The translations under genes were made by a program, and so were the position numbers. Source: Hyphomicrobiales bacterium (GTDB lineage Bacteria; Pseudomonadota; Alphaproteobacteria; Rhizobiales; Beijerinckiaceae). Taken from it: DNA of 26,696 bases. Each line of letters opens with the position of its first letter. Within the stretch, counting starts at the first letter, position 1. The notes beneath the pieces are model-generated. The model had not been told where the DNA came from. It saw nothing but the letters and a program-made list of their open reading frames with translations, and did not search any database. The DNA is taken from NCBI GenBank assembly GCA_028290125.1, contig JAQGKM010000216.1:1-26696 (forward strand), given 5' to 3'. Shown in pieces: positions 16,721-23,741 of this stretch.

Positions 16721-17683
16721 TCAGCTCGCAGCCGGAGCGGCGAAGGGCTCGGCGGAAAACATGACGCGATGCTCAGCCTTCTTCAGCTCGTCCGACGGCG
16801 GACCCGCCGCGCCCCACTGGTCGTTGCGTCCGGGCGTCGGCACCCATTTCTCCACCGAGCCCGGCGCATAGGTCTCGTCGATCTGCTGCACCTCCGCCGT
16901 ATATTCGAGCGGCAGGCCCTCATAGCCGGAGAAATAGGCGAAGATGTTGTTGCCCGGGCCATGGCGCCCGACGCCCCAGCCGATGCTGTAACCCGCATCG
17001 CGCATGCGGCCGATGCCGCGCATGACGGCGTCGAAACCGCCGAGCTCGAAGGCGAGATGATGGAGCGTCGTCACATCGGACGGCACCACCGCGATCGTGT
17101 GATGGTCGGAATTGCAGTTCAGGAAAAACATCTTTCGCGTCCGGTCCACGACACGAAAGCCGAGCGCGCCGGCGTAGAAATCTTCCAGAACCTGCGGCTG
17201 CGGGCTGTTGAGAACTAGATGCGACAGCTTCAGCGGCGCGTCGCGCCGTGGCGACCCGGTTGCTTCCTGTGCGTCCTCGGCGACCAGCAGCAGGCTGCGG
17301 CCATCGGGATCGCGAAAGGTCAGGCCGTAGCCGCCGCCGGGCTCCGACAGCGGCTCGACTTCGCTGCACTGCACGCCAGCCGCCCGCAATGCAGCATGCC
17401 GCTCTTCGAGCGCCGCACGGGAGGCGGCGCGGAAGTCGGCGCGCAGGACTTCGGTCTTGTCCCTCTGATGCAGGCCGATCGCACAATCGCCGCCGCCGGC
17501 CGCGCGCAGGTAGACAGAACCCGGCGTACGCGCCAGCACTTCAAGTCCCCATGGGCCGGAGAAGAAGTCCGTCGCCGCCGCAAGATCGACGACGCCGAAC
17601 TGGACGCTGCGGAGCGAGAAGACAAAGGCGCGGCCCGCGCTCTCCTGCATGCTTTTCATCTTTGTCACCGGCTTATTCATCAT
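16721..17683 (-). CDS. type I (VOC-fold) extradiol ring-cleavage dioxygenase
   Basis: A 320-residue two-domain vicinal-oxygen-chelate protein. In the C-terminal domain, metal ligands His155 (LSHLVLNS), His209 (LHHLAFEL) and Glu260 (LPLEYTAE) are intact, as are the catalytic His (HHT, 194-195) and Tyr250 (FAYF). Spacing closely resembles BphC-type 2,3-dihydroxybiphenyl dioxygenases, so Fe(II)-dependent meta cleavage of a catechol is likely. The N-terminal domain (about 21-140) lacks the ligands, as usual. The start at 17683 lacks a clear ribosome site; ATGs at 17680, 17659 and 17650 are alternatives. It is the first gene of the ten-gene leftward operon and divergent from the LysR-type regulator. 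The substrate is unknown. Confidence 0.9.
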   Translation of the reverse strand: MMNKPVTKMKSMQESAGRAFVFSLRSVQFGVVDLAAATDFFSGPWGLEVLARTPGSVYLRAAGGGDCAIGLHQRDKTEVLRADFRAASRAALEERHAALRAAGVQCSEVEPLSEPGGGYGLTFRDPDGRSLLLVAEDAQEATGSPRRDAPLKLSHLVLNSPQPQVLEDFYAGALGFRVVDRTRKMFFLNCNSDHHTIAVVPSDVTTLHHLAFELGGFDAVMRGIGRMRDAGYSIGWGVGRHGPGNNIFAYFSGYEGLPLEYTAEVQQIDETYAPGSVEKWVPTPGRNDQWGAAGPPSDELKKAEHRVMFSAEPFAAPAAS

Positions 17684-17684
17684 G

Positions 17685-17702
17685 GACGCCGCATACGGCG
17701 TC
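17685..17702 (-). promoter_or_regulatory. inverted repeat abutting the dioxygenase start codon
   Basis: Perfect 7-bp arms GACGCCG and CGGCGTC around CATA, ending 1 bp before the ATG at 17683. In the leftward transcript it would form a hairpin where the ribosome site should be, which suggests either control of initiation or that translation starts at one of the later ATGs. Confidence 0.5.
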
Positions 17703-17734
17703 GTTTAACCTCGAACGCGGGAGGAACTCTCGGA

Positions 17735-17763
17735 TTTTCAGTGGCGTCTGACCAATCTGAAAA
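17735..17763. promoter_or_regulatory. candidate LysR-type operator dyad
   Basis: TTTTCAG (17735-17741) and CTGAAAA (17757-17763) are perfect inverted copies separated by 15 bp, with a further CTGA at 17748-17751 making a second, inner TCAG-N6-CTGA dyad. It is located in the middle of the divergent gap, as expected for a LysR-type recognition site. No binding evidence exists; this is an inference from symmetry and position. Confidence 0.5.
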
Positions 17764-17824
17764 ACGGGAGCTGTCATAGTTTTTCCGGATCACAGAACTC
17801 GAGCCATAACTTGAGCGACCGCCA

Positions 17825-19090
17825 ATGACTCACATCAAGCGTCTTCCAAGCTTTCGCCACTTGCGCGTTTTCGAAGCTATCGCGGAGTGCCGGAACTTCA
17901 GCCGCGGGGCCGCGTCGGTGCATCTGTCGCAGCCGGCCGCGACGCAGGCGATGTTCAACCTCGAAAAATGGGTGAACGCGTCGCTGTTCTATCGCAACCA
18001 GGGCGGCACCTACCTCACCGATGAAGGCGCGATCTTCCGCACGGGCGTGCGACAGCTGTTCGAAACGGTGGAGCAGAGCCTCACGGAAGATCTGTTCGAC
18101 GGCTCGAGCGAGCGCGCCAAGCTTCTTGCGCCGCGCATCAAGTCCTCGCATGTGAGCGTGCTGCGCGCGATTTCGGAATTCTCGTCACTGGAACTCGCGG
18201 CGAATTTCCTCGGTCTGTCGCGCGCCGCCGTGCAGCGGATCGCCCGCGATCTCGAAGCCACGCTGTCGTCGACGTTGTTCGAACGCACGCCGCGCGGCGT
18301 CTCCGCCAATGCGCTCGGGCTGCGCGTCAGCGCCTCGTTCCAGAAAGCCTTTCTGGTGATCGACGACGCCGTGGAGGAGATCGCCTCGCGGCAGCATCAG
18401 TTCGCCGCGCATCTCTTCATCGGCGCGCAACCGCTCTCGTCCACGTCGCTGCTGGCGGCGAGCATCAACGATCTCCTGGAAAAACATCCGCAGACGCAGG
18501 TGCGGATCATCGAGGGCTCCTACCAGTATCTGTTGCAGGAATTGCAGTCGGGCCGGCTCGACCTGATGTTTGGCGCGCTGAAGTGCCCGAAGTCTGTCGA
18601 CAAGGTGACGGAAATCCCCCTGTTTCAGGAGCCTTATTGCGTCGCGGCGCGCGCCGGGCATCCGCTGACATCCAAGCGCGAGATCAGTTTGCACGATCTC
18701 GCCAGCGTCGACTGGGTTCTTCCGGGCCCCGGCACGCAGCGCCGCATGGCGTTCGAGTTCATGTTCAAGGATCACCCCAAGCAACCGCGCTCGCAGATCG
18801 ACGCCACATCGGTGTCGGCGCAGATCGCGCTGCTCGCGTCGAGCGATCGTCTCGCGCTGCTGACGCCGCTCGAACTGGCGATGGACCCGCACATGGCGAG
18901 CCTCGCGCAGATCGATTACGACACGAAGGCCGCGCGCAATCCGGACGGTCTCACGCTACGGTCCGACTGGCGGCCGAACGACGTCCAGACCGCCTTCGTC
19001 GCCTGCCTGCGCAACCGCGTTGCACAATCCATGCTGAGCCCTTCGGCCATCATGCCGGCGGGCGAGCACGTGCTCGAACGCGCCGGCTGA
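17825..19090 (+). CDS. LysR-type transcriptional regulator with two N-terminal HTH domains
   Basis: 421 residues, roughly 110-120 longer than a standard LysR regulator. The extra length is a second DNA-binding unit. Residues 8-67 contain one LysR HTH (LRVFEAIAECRNFSRGAA, LSQPAATQAM, LTDEG). Residues 107-166 contain another (VSVLRAISEFSSLELAANFL, LSRAAVQRIARDLE, LFERTPRGV). A single effector-binding region follows (about 195-400, GSYQYLLQELQSGRLDLMFG onward). It is divergent from the ring-cleavage dioxygenase and so probably controls the ten-gene operon with a pathway metabolite as inducer. The ribosome site is weak. Continuous reading with no frameshift shows this is one protein, not two fused fragments. 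Confidence 0.9.
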   Translation: MTHIKRLPSFRHLRVFEAIAECRNFSRGAASVHLSQPAATQAMFNLEKWVNASLFYRNQGGTYLTDEGAIFRTGVRQLFETVEQSLTEDLFDGSSERAKLLAPRIKSSHVSVLRAISEFSSLELAANFLGLSRAAVQRIARDLEATLSSTLFERTPRGVSANALGLRVSASFQKAFLVIDDAVEEIASRQHQFAAHLFIGAQPLSSTSLLAASINDLLEKHPQTQVRIIEGSYQYLLQELQSGRLDLMFGALKCPKSVDKVTEIPLFQEPYCVAARAGHPLTSKREISLHDLASVDWVLPGPGTQRRMAFEFMFKDHPKQPRSQIDATSVSAQIALLASSDRLALLTPLELAMDPHMASLAQIDYDTKAARNPDGLTLRSDWRPNDVQTAFVACLRNRVAQSMLSPSAIMPAGEHVLERAG

Positions 19091-19092
19091 CG

Positions 19093-21291
19093 TCAGGGCG
19101 TCAGCGACGCCTTGCGCGGCGCTGCGGTGTAGGCCGGCGCTGGCGGCTCGGTGGTGCAGATCGACGCCGCGATCAGCTTGTCGATGTCGGACACGCGCGC
19201 GGATGTCGCGGCCGGGCCCAGCAACGACGTCGCGGCTGACATCGCATTCTTCAGTCCCGTCTGGACGCCAAACAGCGCGCCAAACCGCGACGGCTGCTCC
19301 AGCGCCCCGCGCTGCGAGGGCGACATCGGCCCGCCGCCGGACGGCTCGCCCTCGCCCGCGACATAGCGCACCATTTCCATCATCCCGCGATCCTGATGGT
19401 CAATGAAGTGGCAGTGCAGCAGCGCGTCGCCGGTGTAGCGCTCGTAGCGGATGCGCACCACGACCTTGTAGCCCTGCTTCATGTAGATCGTGTCCATCCA
19501 GAGCCCCTTCGTGTCGACGAAGCCCAGATTGTCCTTCTCCCAGCCGAGCCGCGTGGCGCGCGGGACCGAGGGATCGGTGACGTCGCGGCCTTTGCCGTCG
19601 AGCACTTTCACCACCTGGAACGCGTTCACGTGCAGATGGAAATTATGCGACACGGCGCTCGAGCTGCTGATCGTCCATTCCTCGGCCGAGCCGATCTTCA
19701 GCACGCGGCCGATGCGGTGGTGGCCGAAGCGCTGCGCGTTCACGCCCCAGCGGAACTCGCCTTCCTTCTGGTCGGGATGCGACTCGATGCTGAACACGAC
19801 GCGCTGCGCGCCCGAAATTTCGCCGTCGGGGATATCCGCGTGCGGGGTGAACGCCGTGAGCTTCAGGTCGTCAGCCAGATCCCTGCGCACCACCTGCCGG
19901 ATGTCGGCGTCGAAGCTCTCGGCGGCGGCCGACAATTCGCGCACGATCTGCGCCTTGTCGGTTTCGTCCGAGGCCGCGCCTGACGTCACGTCCACGATGG
20001 TGACCAGCGCGCGGTCCTGGTTGATCGCGGCAGCCCGCTCCGCGTAGACGAGCGGTTCGGGCAGGAAGTTGTCGACCACGCAATACCGGCCCTGTTCGGG
20101 AAAGCGCACCAGAATGTCGGAGCGGTTGCCGGGATAGAACAGGTTCCTGTCCTTGCCCTGCATCTGCTTGCGCGTCAGCCCGTCGACCGCGAACTCCCAC
20201 TGGTTGAGGATCGCGCCCGTGCAGTAGGTTTTCACGAAGGCTTCGCGCTCGGCCGCAGGCAGCGTCTCGACGTCGGGCGCATCCTTCGCCATGGCGCGGA
20301 TGGTGAGATTGACCTCCTCGCGATTGCCGCCGTTGATCAGCCGCCAGCGCTCGAGACGCCCAGCGACCGCATCGCGGATCGTCGGGCGCACCACGCCATT
20401 GATCGGGCGATAGCGCCCCGAGCGCGAATACATGTGCGACGACACCTGGTCCATGTATTCGATCGTGCCGAGATCCTTCTCGTCACAGACGAATTCCGAA
20501 ATGGCGCCGCGCGCGTCGACCTTCTTCTTGAAGTCGCCGCGCAGCTGACCCTCACGCGTGCGGCAGGCGTAGATCAGCTCCTGAAAGAGCATGATGCGCT
20601 CCTTCACGGGCTCGCCGCCGGACGTTCGGACCAGCAGGTCGACATCGCCGTGCTCGGACACCGTCGGCTTGCGCACGCCGTCGATGATCAGCGCGCCGGA
20701 CGCGCCGCTGGTGACCTGGATGGCGGACGAGCCGTGACGGTGCGGATGATACCAGAACGTGCCGGCCGGATGGTCGGACGGGATGTTGAACTCGTAGGGG
20801 AAGCTTTCGCCCGGGCGCACGGTGACGAAGGGATTGTCGCTGTTGCCGGTCGGCGAGACCCAGAGCCCGTGCGTGTGCAGGCCGGTCCAGTTGAAGCAAT
20901 TCGGTTCGTTCTCGGTGCGGTCGTCGACGACGCACTGGTTGCGCTCGGGATCGATCTTGTTGTTGAGCGTCACGCGCGCCGTCTGGCCCGGCAGCACGCG
21001 GATGGTCGGGCCGGTGAGGTGCTGACTGTAGGCGCGCAGGGCGATGCGCTGCTGGATGTTCTTCGAAGGATCGAAGATCTTGGTCTCGTAGACGTCAAAG
21101 TCGAGCGTCGCCCGCACGTCCTTTCCGTAGGGCGCGGCGAAGGTCGGCGGCGTGAACGGATCGCGCTTCGCCGAGGATGGCGCCGGCGTCTGCGCCACGG
21201 CGGCGGCGGACATGACGGCGGCGGACATGACGGCGGCCAGCGCGATCGCCGAAAGGTCCACCCGCAGGCGGCGCGCCCAAGCCTTGTTCAT
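19093..21291 (-). CDS. multicopper oxidase
   Basis: 732 residues from ATG at 21291 (GGGGAAACG upstream; the open frame further up looks non-coding). A Sec signal (about 1-33, ending AVAQ) predicts export. All four copper motifs are present: HTHG at 139-142, WYHPHRHG at 180-187, HNFHLH at 549-554, and HCHFIDHQDRGMM at 626-638 with Cys627 and a Met in the axial position of the T1 site. It is thus a laccase-type oxidase able to couple substrate oxidation to O2 reduction; substrate (phenolics or metal) is unknown. It is longer than typical bacterial laccases because of a large insert between cupredoxin domains and about 85 residues after the last copper motif. Its stop is 2 nt from the regulator's stop. 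Confidence 0.93.
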   Translation of the reverse strand: MNKAWARRLRVDLSAIALAAVMSAAVMSAAAVAQTPAPSSAKRDPFTPPTFAAPYGKDVRATLDFDVYETKIFDPSKNIQQRIALRAYSQHLTGPTIRVLPGQTARVTLNNKIDPERNQCVVDDRTENEPNCFNWTGLHTHGLWVSPTGNSDNPFVTVRPGESFPYEFNIPSDHPAGTFWYHPHRHGSSAIQVTSGASGALIIDGVRKPTVSEHGDVDLLVRTSGGEPVKERIMLFQELIYACRTREGQLRGDFKKKVDARGAISEFVCDEKDLGTIEYMDQVSSHMYSRSGRYRPINGVVRPTIRDAVAGRLERWRLINGGNREEVNLTIRAMAKDAPDVETLPAAEREAFVKTYCTGAILNQWEFAVDGLTRKQMQGKDRNLFYPGNRSDILVRFPEQGRYCVVDNFLPEPLVYAERAAAINQDRALVTIVDVTSGAASDETDKAQIVRELSAAAESFDADIRQVVRRDLADDLKLTAFTPHADIPDGEISGAQRVVFSIESHPDQKEGEFRWGVNAQRFGHHRIGRVLKIGSAEEWTISSSSAVSHNFHLHVNAFQVVKVLDGKGRDVTDPSVPRATRLGWEKDNLGFVDTKGLWMDTIYMKQGYKVVVRIRYERYTGDALLHCHFIDHQDRGMMEMVRYVAGEGEPSGGGPMSPSQRGALEQPSRFGALFGVQTGLKNAMSAATSLLGPAATSARVSDIDKLIAASICTTEPPAPAYTAAPRKASLTP
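21201..21230 (-). repeat. 15-bp tandem duplication in the multicopper oxidase signal peptide
   Basis: Two identical adjacent copies of CGGCGGCGGACATGA (21201-21215, 21216-21230). The unit is a multiple of three, so the gene stays in frame and the hydrophobic core of the signal gains five residues (duplicated VMSAA). Confidence 0.9.
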
Positions 21292-21479
21292 CGTTTCCCC
21301 ACAGGTTTTGCCTTTTGCCCGAAGGCTACAGCGCAGCGCGCGGGAGACCGAATTGGATTGTCGCGGCGACTGATTTGTTTTCAGCCCGCCCCCGACATGC
21401 GATGAGCCCGCCCCGAAAACGAATGGCCGGAGCGCCGCGCCATGCTCTAGGATGCGCGCATAACAATCGAGGACCTGCA

Positions 21480-22376
21480 ATGTACCTTCTGGGAGACGCC
21501 CAATCCGCCATTCCTCCGGGGCAGCGGTTTCGTGAGCTGGTGGAAAAGGACGGCATTCTCGGCATTCCGGGCGCACAGAACGGGCTCGCCGCGCTGCAGG
21601 CCAAGCGCGCGGGCTTCGAGGCGCTTTACCTTTCGGGCGCGGCGGTCTCGGCTTCCATGGGCCTGCCCGATCTCGGCATCCTCACCATCGAGGACATGGC
21701 GTTCCACATCCGGCAGGTGTCGCGCGCCTCTGGCCTGCCCGTGCTGGTCGATGGCGACACGGGCTATGGCGAAGCGCTCAACGTCATGAACATGGTGCGC
21801 ACCTTCGAGGATGCGGGCGCGGCGGCGGTGCATCTCGAAGACCAGATCCTGCCGAAGAAATGCGGCCACCTCAGCGACAAGAAGCTCGCCAGCCGCGAAG
21901 AGATGTCCGCCAAGGTGGCGGCGGCGGCGCGCGCGCGGCGTCACCTCTACATCATCGCCCGCACGGATGCGGCGGCGAGCGAGGGACTCGACGGCGCGGT
22001 CGAGCGCGCGAAGGCCTATCTGGCCGCCGGCGCCGACGCGATCTTCCCGGAAGCGCTGACGGACGAGGGCATGTTCCGCGAGTTCGCACGCCGCACCGAT
22101 GCGCCGCTGCTCGCCAACATGACCGAATTCGGCCGCACGCCCTTCTTCACGCGCGAGCAGTTCCAGGAGATGGGTTACCGCATGGTGATCTGGCCGGTGA
22201 GTTCGCTGCGCATGGCGGCGCGGGCTCAAGAAAACCTTTACGCGACGCTGAAGCGCGACGGCTCGACGGAAGCAGAACTCGGCAACATGCAGACGCGCGC
22301 CGAGCTTTACGAGACCATCGGCTACCACGATTTCGAGGCGCTCGACCGCTCGATCGCCAGGTCTGTCGTTCCCTAG
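21480..22376 (+). CDS. prpB: methylisocitrate lyase-like protein (isocitrate lyase/PEP mutase superfamily)
   Basis: 298 residues from ATG at 21480, close to the 296 of E. coli PrpB. Visible: DGDTGYG (Mg2+ site, about 85-91), active-site loop PKKCGH (about 121-126), IIARTDA, FPEALTDEGMFREFA, LLANMTEFGRTPFF, and a C-terminal block NMQTRAELYETIGYHDFE that matches the PrpB tail very closely. The family cleaves 2-methylisocitrate or related acids such as dimethylmalate to pyruvate/succinate-type products; cytoplasmic. GAGGACC precedes the start. It is divergent from the multicopper oxidase (188-bp gap). No PrpC citrate synthase is nearby, so a variant substrate is possible; the gene symbol is by similarity. 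Confidence 0.88.
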   Translation: MYLLGDAQSAIPPGQRFRELVEKDGILGIPGAQNGLAALQAKRAGFEALYLSGAAVSASMGLPDLGILTIEDMAFHIRQVSRASGLPVLVDGDTGYGEALNVMNMVRTFEDAGAAAVHLEDQILPKKCGHLSDKKLASREEMSAKVAAAARARRHLYIIARTDAAASEGLDGAVERAKAYLAAGADAIFPEALTDEGMFREFARRTDAPLLANMTEFGRTPFFTREQFQEMGYRMVIWPVSSLRMAARAQENLYATLKRDGSTEAELGNMQTRAELYETIGYHDFEALDRSIARSVVP

Positions 22377-23272
22377 GTCAGGCGATCGTAGAGCAATGAC
22401 GCGATGGCGAGATCCTCGAGGCCGGCGCCGAGCGACTTGTAGAGCGTGATGTCGGGCTCCCCGCGCGTCACGCTGCCCGCCTTGACGATCTCGGATAAGG
22501 GTCGCACGCGCGCCCAGTTGAAGTCGGCGCCGAGCGCGATGAACTCGGCGGCCTCCTTGCGGGCCTGATCGACATCGTCGGTGACGAGCTGCGCGCAGGC
22601 GTCGACGAGCGCGGGGTCGATCTCCATCCGGGCGGCGGAATTCGCCCCCATGGCGTTGATGTGCGCGCCCGGCTTCAGCGCCTTCGCGTCGAACACCGGC
22701 GTCGCCGAGGTCGTCGCCGTCACGACGATGTCGGCGTCGGCCACCGCCGCCTCGGCCGTGGGTGCAAGCGTCAGGCGTGCGCCGACTTGTCTCGCCATCT
22801 CCGCGCAGAAAGCCTCGCCCTGCTCGCGTCGTCGCGCGAAGACGCTGATCTCGTCCATCAGTCCGACGGCGTCCAGCGCCAGCAATTGCGCCACCGCCTG
22901 GCGGCCTGCGCCGACAAGGCCGACGCGCCGCGACGCCTTGCGCGCCATCAGGCTGGCGGCAAGTCCATTGGCGGCGCCCGTGCGCAGCTGGCCGAGCCAG
23001 TCGGCCTCGAACGTGCCGATCAGGCCGCGCTCCACGTCATAGAGGTGGATGTGATAATTGCCGCCGCCGTAGAGCTTCACCGCATAGCGGCCCGCGCCGG
23101 CGTCGCTGGCCGCCGTGACGTTGAGCGACTTGCCGAGCAGGCTGGTGCGCGTGCGCGGCGCATTCTTCACCTGTCCCTCCGCCTGCGCCAGAAAGGCCGC
23201 GCGTAAAGCATCGATCACGTCGGCCATGGAGAGCGACGCACGCGCCTGGGCTTCGTCGATGTAAAGCGGCAT
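22373..23272 (-). CDS. ornithine cyclodeaminase/mu-crystallin family protein
   Basis: 299 residues from ATG at 23272, with GGAAAGG as ribosome site (an upstream extension of the open frame to 23428 looks non-coding). The NAD(P)-binding Rossmann motif VGLVGAGRQAVAQL lies at 117-130, with Lys66 (YAVKLYGGG) and Arg97 (QLRTGAANG) as likely carboxylate-binding residues and the family C-terminal block DITLYKSLGAGLEDLAIASLLYDR (given by position, about 272-296). Members include ornithine cyclodeaminase, alanine dehydrogenase, ketimine reductases and opine-type enzymes, so the reaction cannot be assigned. It is convergent with prpB: the two stop codons share the palindrome CTAG (22373-22376). Confidence 0.9.
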   Translation of the reverse strand: MPLYIDEAQARASLSMADVIDALRAAFLAQAEGQVKNAPRTRTSLLGKSLNVTAASDAGAGRYAVKLYGGGNYHIHLYDVERGLIGTFEADWLGQLRTGAANGLAASLMARKASRRVGLVGAGRQAVAQLLALDAVGLMDEISVFARRREQGEAFCAEMARQVGARLTLAPTAEAAVADADIVVTATTSATPVFDAKALKPGAHINAMGANSAARMEIDPALVDACAQLVTDDVDQARKEAAEFIALGADFNWARVRPLSEIVKAGSVTRGEPDITLYKSLGAGLEDLAIASLLYDRLT

Positions 23273-23741
23273 GTGTCGACCTTTCCGGAAAAAACCTGCA
23301 CTGCAGGAAAGAGCGCAGATTCCGAAAACTTTCAACCAATGCGAAATCGCAAGGTGGCGGGCAGCGGCGGGCAGGCGAAGCTTCCGCCCTTGCAGAGCGA
23401 ACGTTGCAAGACCCGGCCGGTGATGCATAATCGTCTCAACACAGCCGGCACAGAACGGCGACGGGAGGAAGTGTCATGGGCACGGTCCAGCGACTCGGCA
23501 GACTTCTGCCGGGGCCCTTGCAGCTTAGCGCCACCACCAGGCGCCGCGGCGCCCATGCGGCCGCGGGAGCGCTCAACATTGCGCAATCGTCGCGCGCGCG
23601 CGCGGCGCTCGAACCCGAGATCGACATCACCCTCGTCGAACGTTCCGCGCGCGGCCTCCGTCGCCATGCGAGATCGCGCTGGCGCATGCGGTCGTTCGGC
23701 TGATCTGAAGCTCCCCAGGCAAAAGAAGAAAGGAAAACACC
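23273..23741. other. intergenic region with inverted repeats and one possible small gene
   Basis: 469 bp without a recognised gene. Close to the ornithine cyclodeaminase-like start are CTTTCC...GGAAAG arms (23281-23286 and 23306-23311) enclosing CCTGCA-C-TGCAGG (23295-23307), and TGCGA-AA-TCGCA (23340-23351). These could be operators for either flanking gene. The right half holds a 75-codon open frame (listed separately). Confidence 0.6.
23476..23703 (+). CDS. possible small protein of unknown function
   Basis: A 75-codon open frame beginning at ATG 23476 with a strong ribosome site GGGAGGAAG at ideal spacing (5-6 nt). GC-rich third positions in its second half resemble the neighbouring genes. 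The product is basic (many Arg), with no recognised domain, signal peptide or membrane segment; a segment LEPEIDITLVER looks protein-like. It ends 38 bp before the M29/NicX-like gene, which has its own ribosome site. It may be a genuine small gene, a leader peptide, or the remnant of a decayed gene. Confidence 0.35.
   Translation: MGTVQRLGRLLPGPLQLSATTRRRGAHAAAGALNIAQSSRARAALEPEIDITLVERSARGLRRHARSRWRMRSFG

Larger units (their letters stand above)
17684..17824. promoter_or_regulatory. divergent promoter/operator region, LysR regulator and ten-gene operon
   Basis: 141 bp between the starts of the ring-cleavage dioxygenase (leftward) and the LysR-type regulator (rightward). It is more AT-rich than its flanks and contains the dyad at 17735-17763, a hairpin at 17685-17702, and an imperfect direct repeat AACTCGAG/AACTTGAG (17796-17803 and 17808-17815) with a 12-bp period just before the regulator start. 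It is expected to hold both promoters. Confidence 0.75.

Noticed and set aside
17796..17815. AACTCGAG/AACTTGAG direct repeat as a second regulator site
   Set aside because: Only 7 of 8 positions match and it lies very close to the regulator start; it may be chance.
9322..22376. Complete 2-methylcitrate cycle (PrpB plus PrpD homologues)
   Set aside because: PrpB-like and PrpD-like genes are about 9 kb apart, in different operons, and no 2-methylcitrate synthase or propionyl-CoA ligase is present. The PrpD proteins are embedded in an aromatic-type operon.
23295..23351. Inverted repeats CCTGCA-C-TGCAGG and TGCGA-AA-TCGCA as defined operators
   Set aside because: Short arms, no adjacent regulator gene and no identifiable promoter; not strong enough to name as operators.
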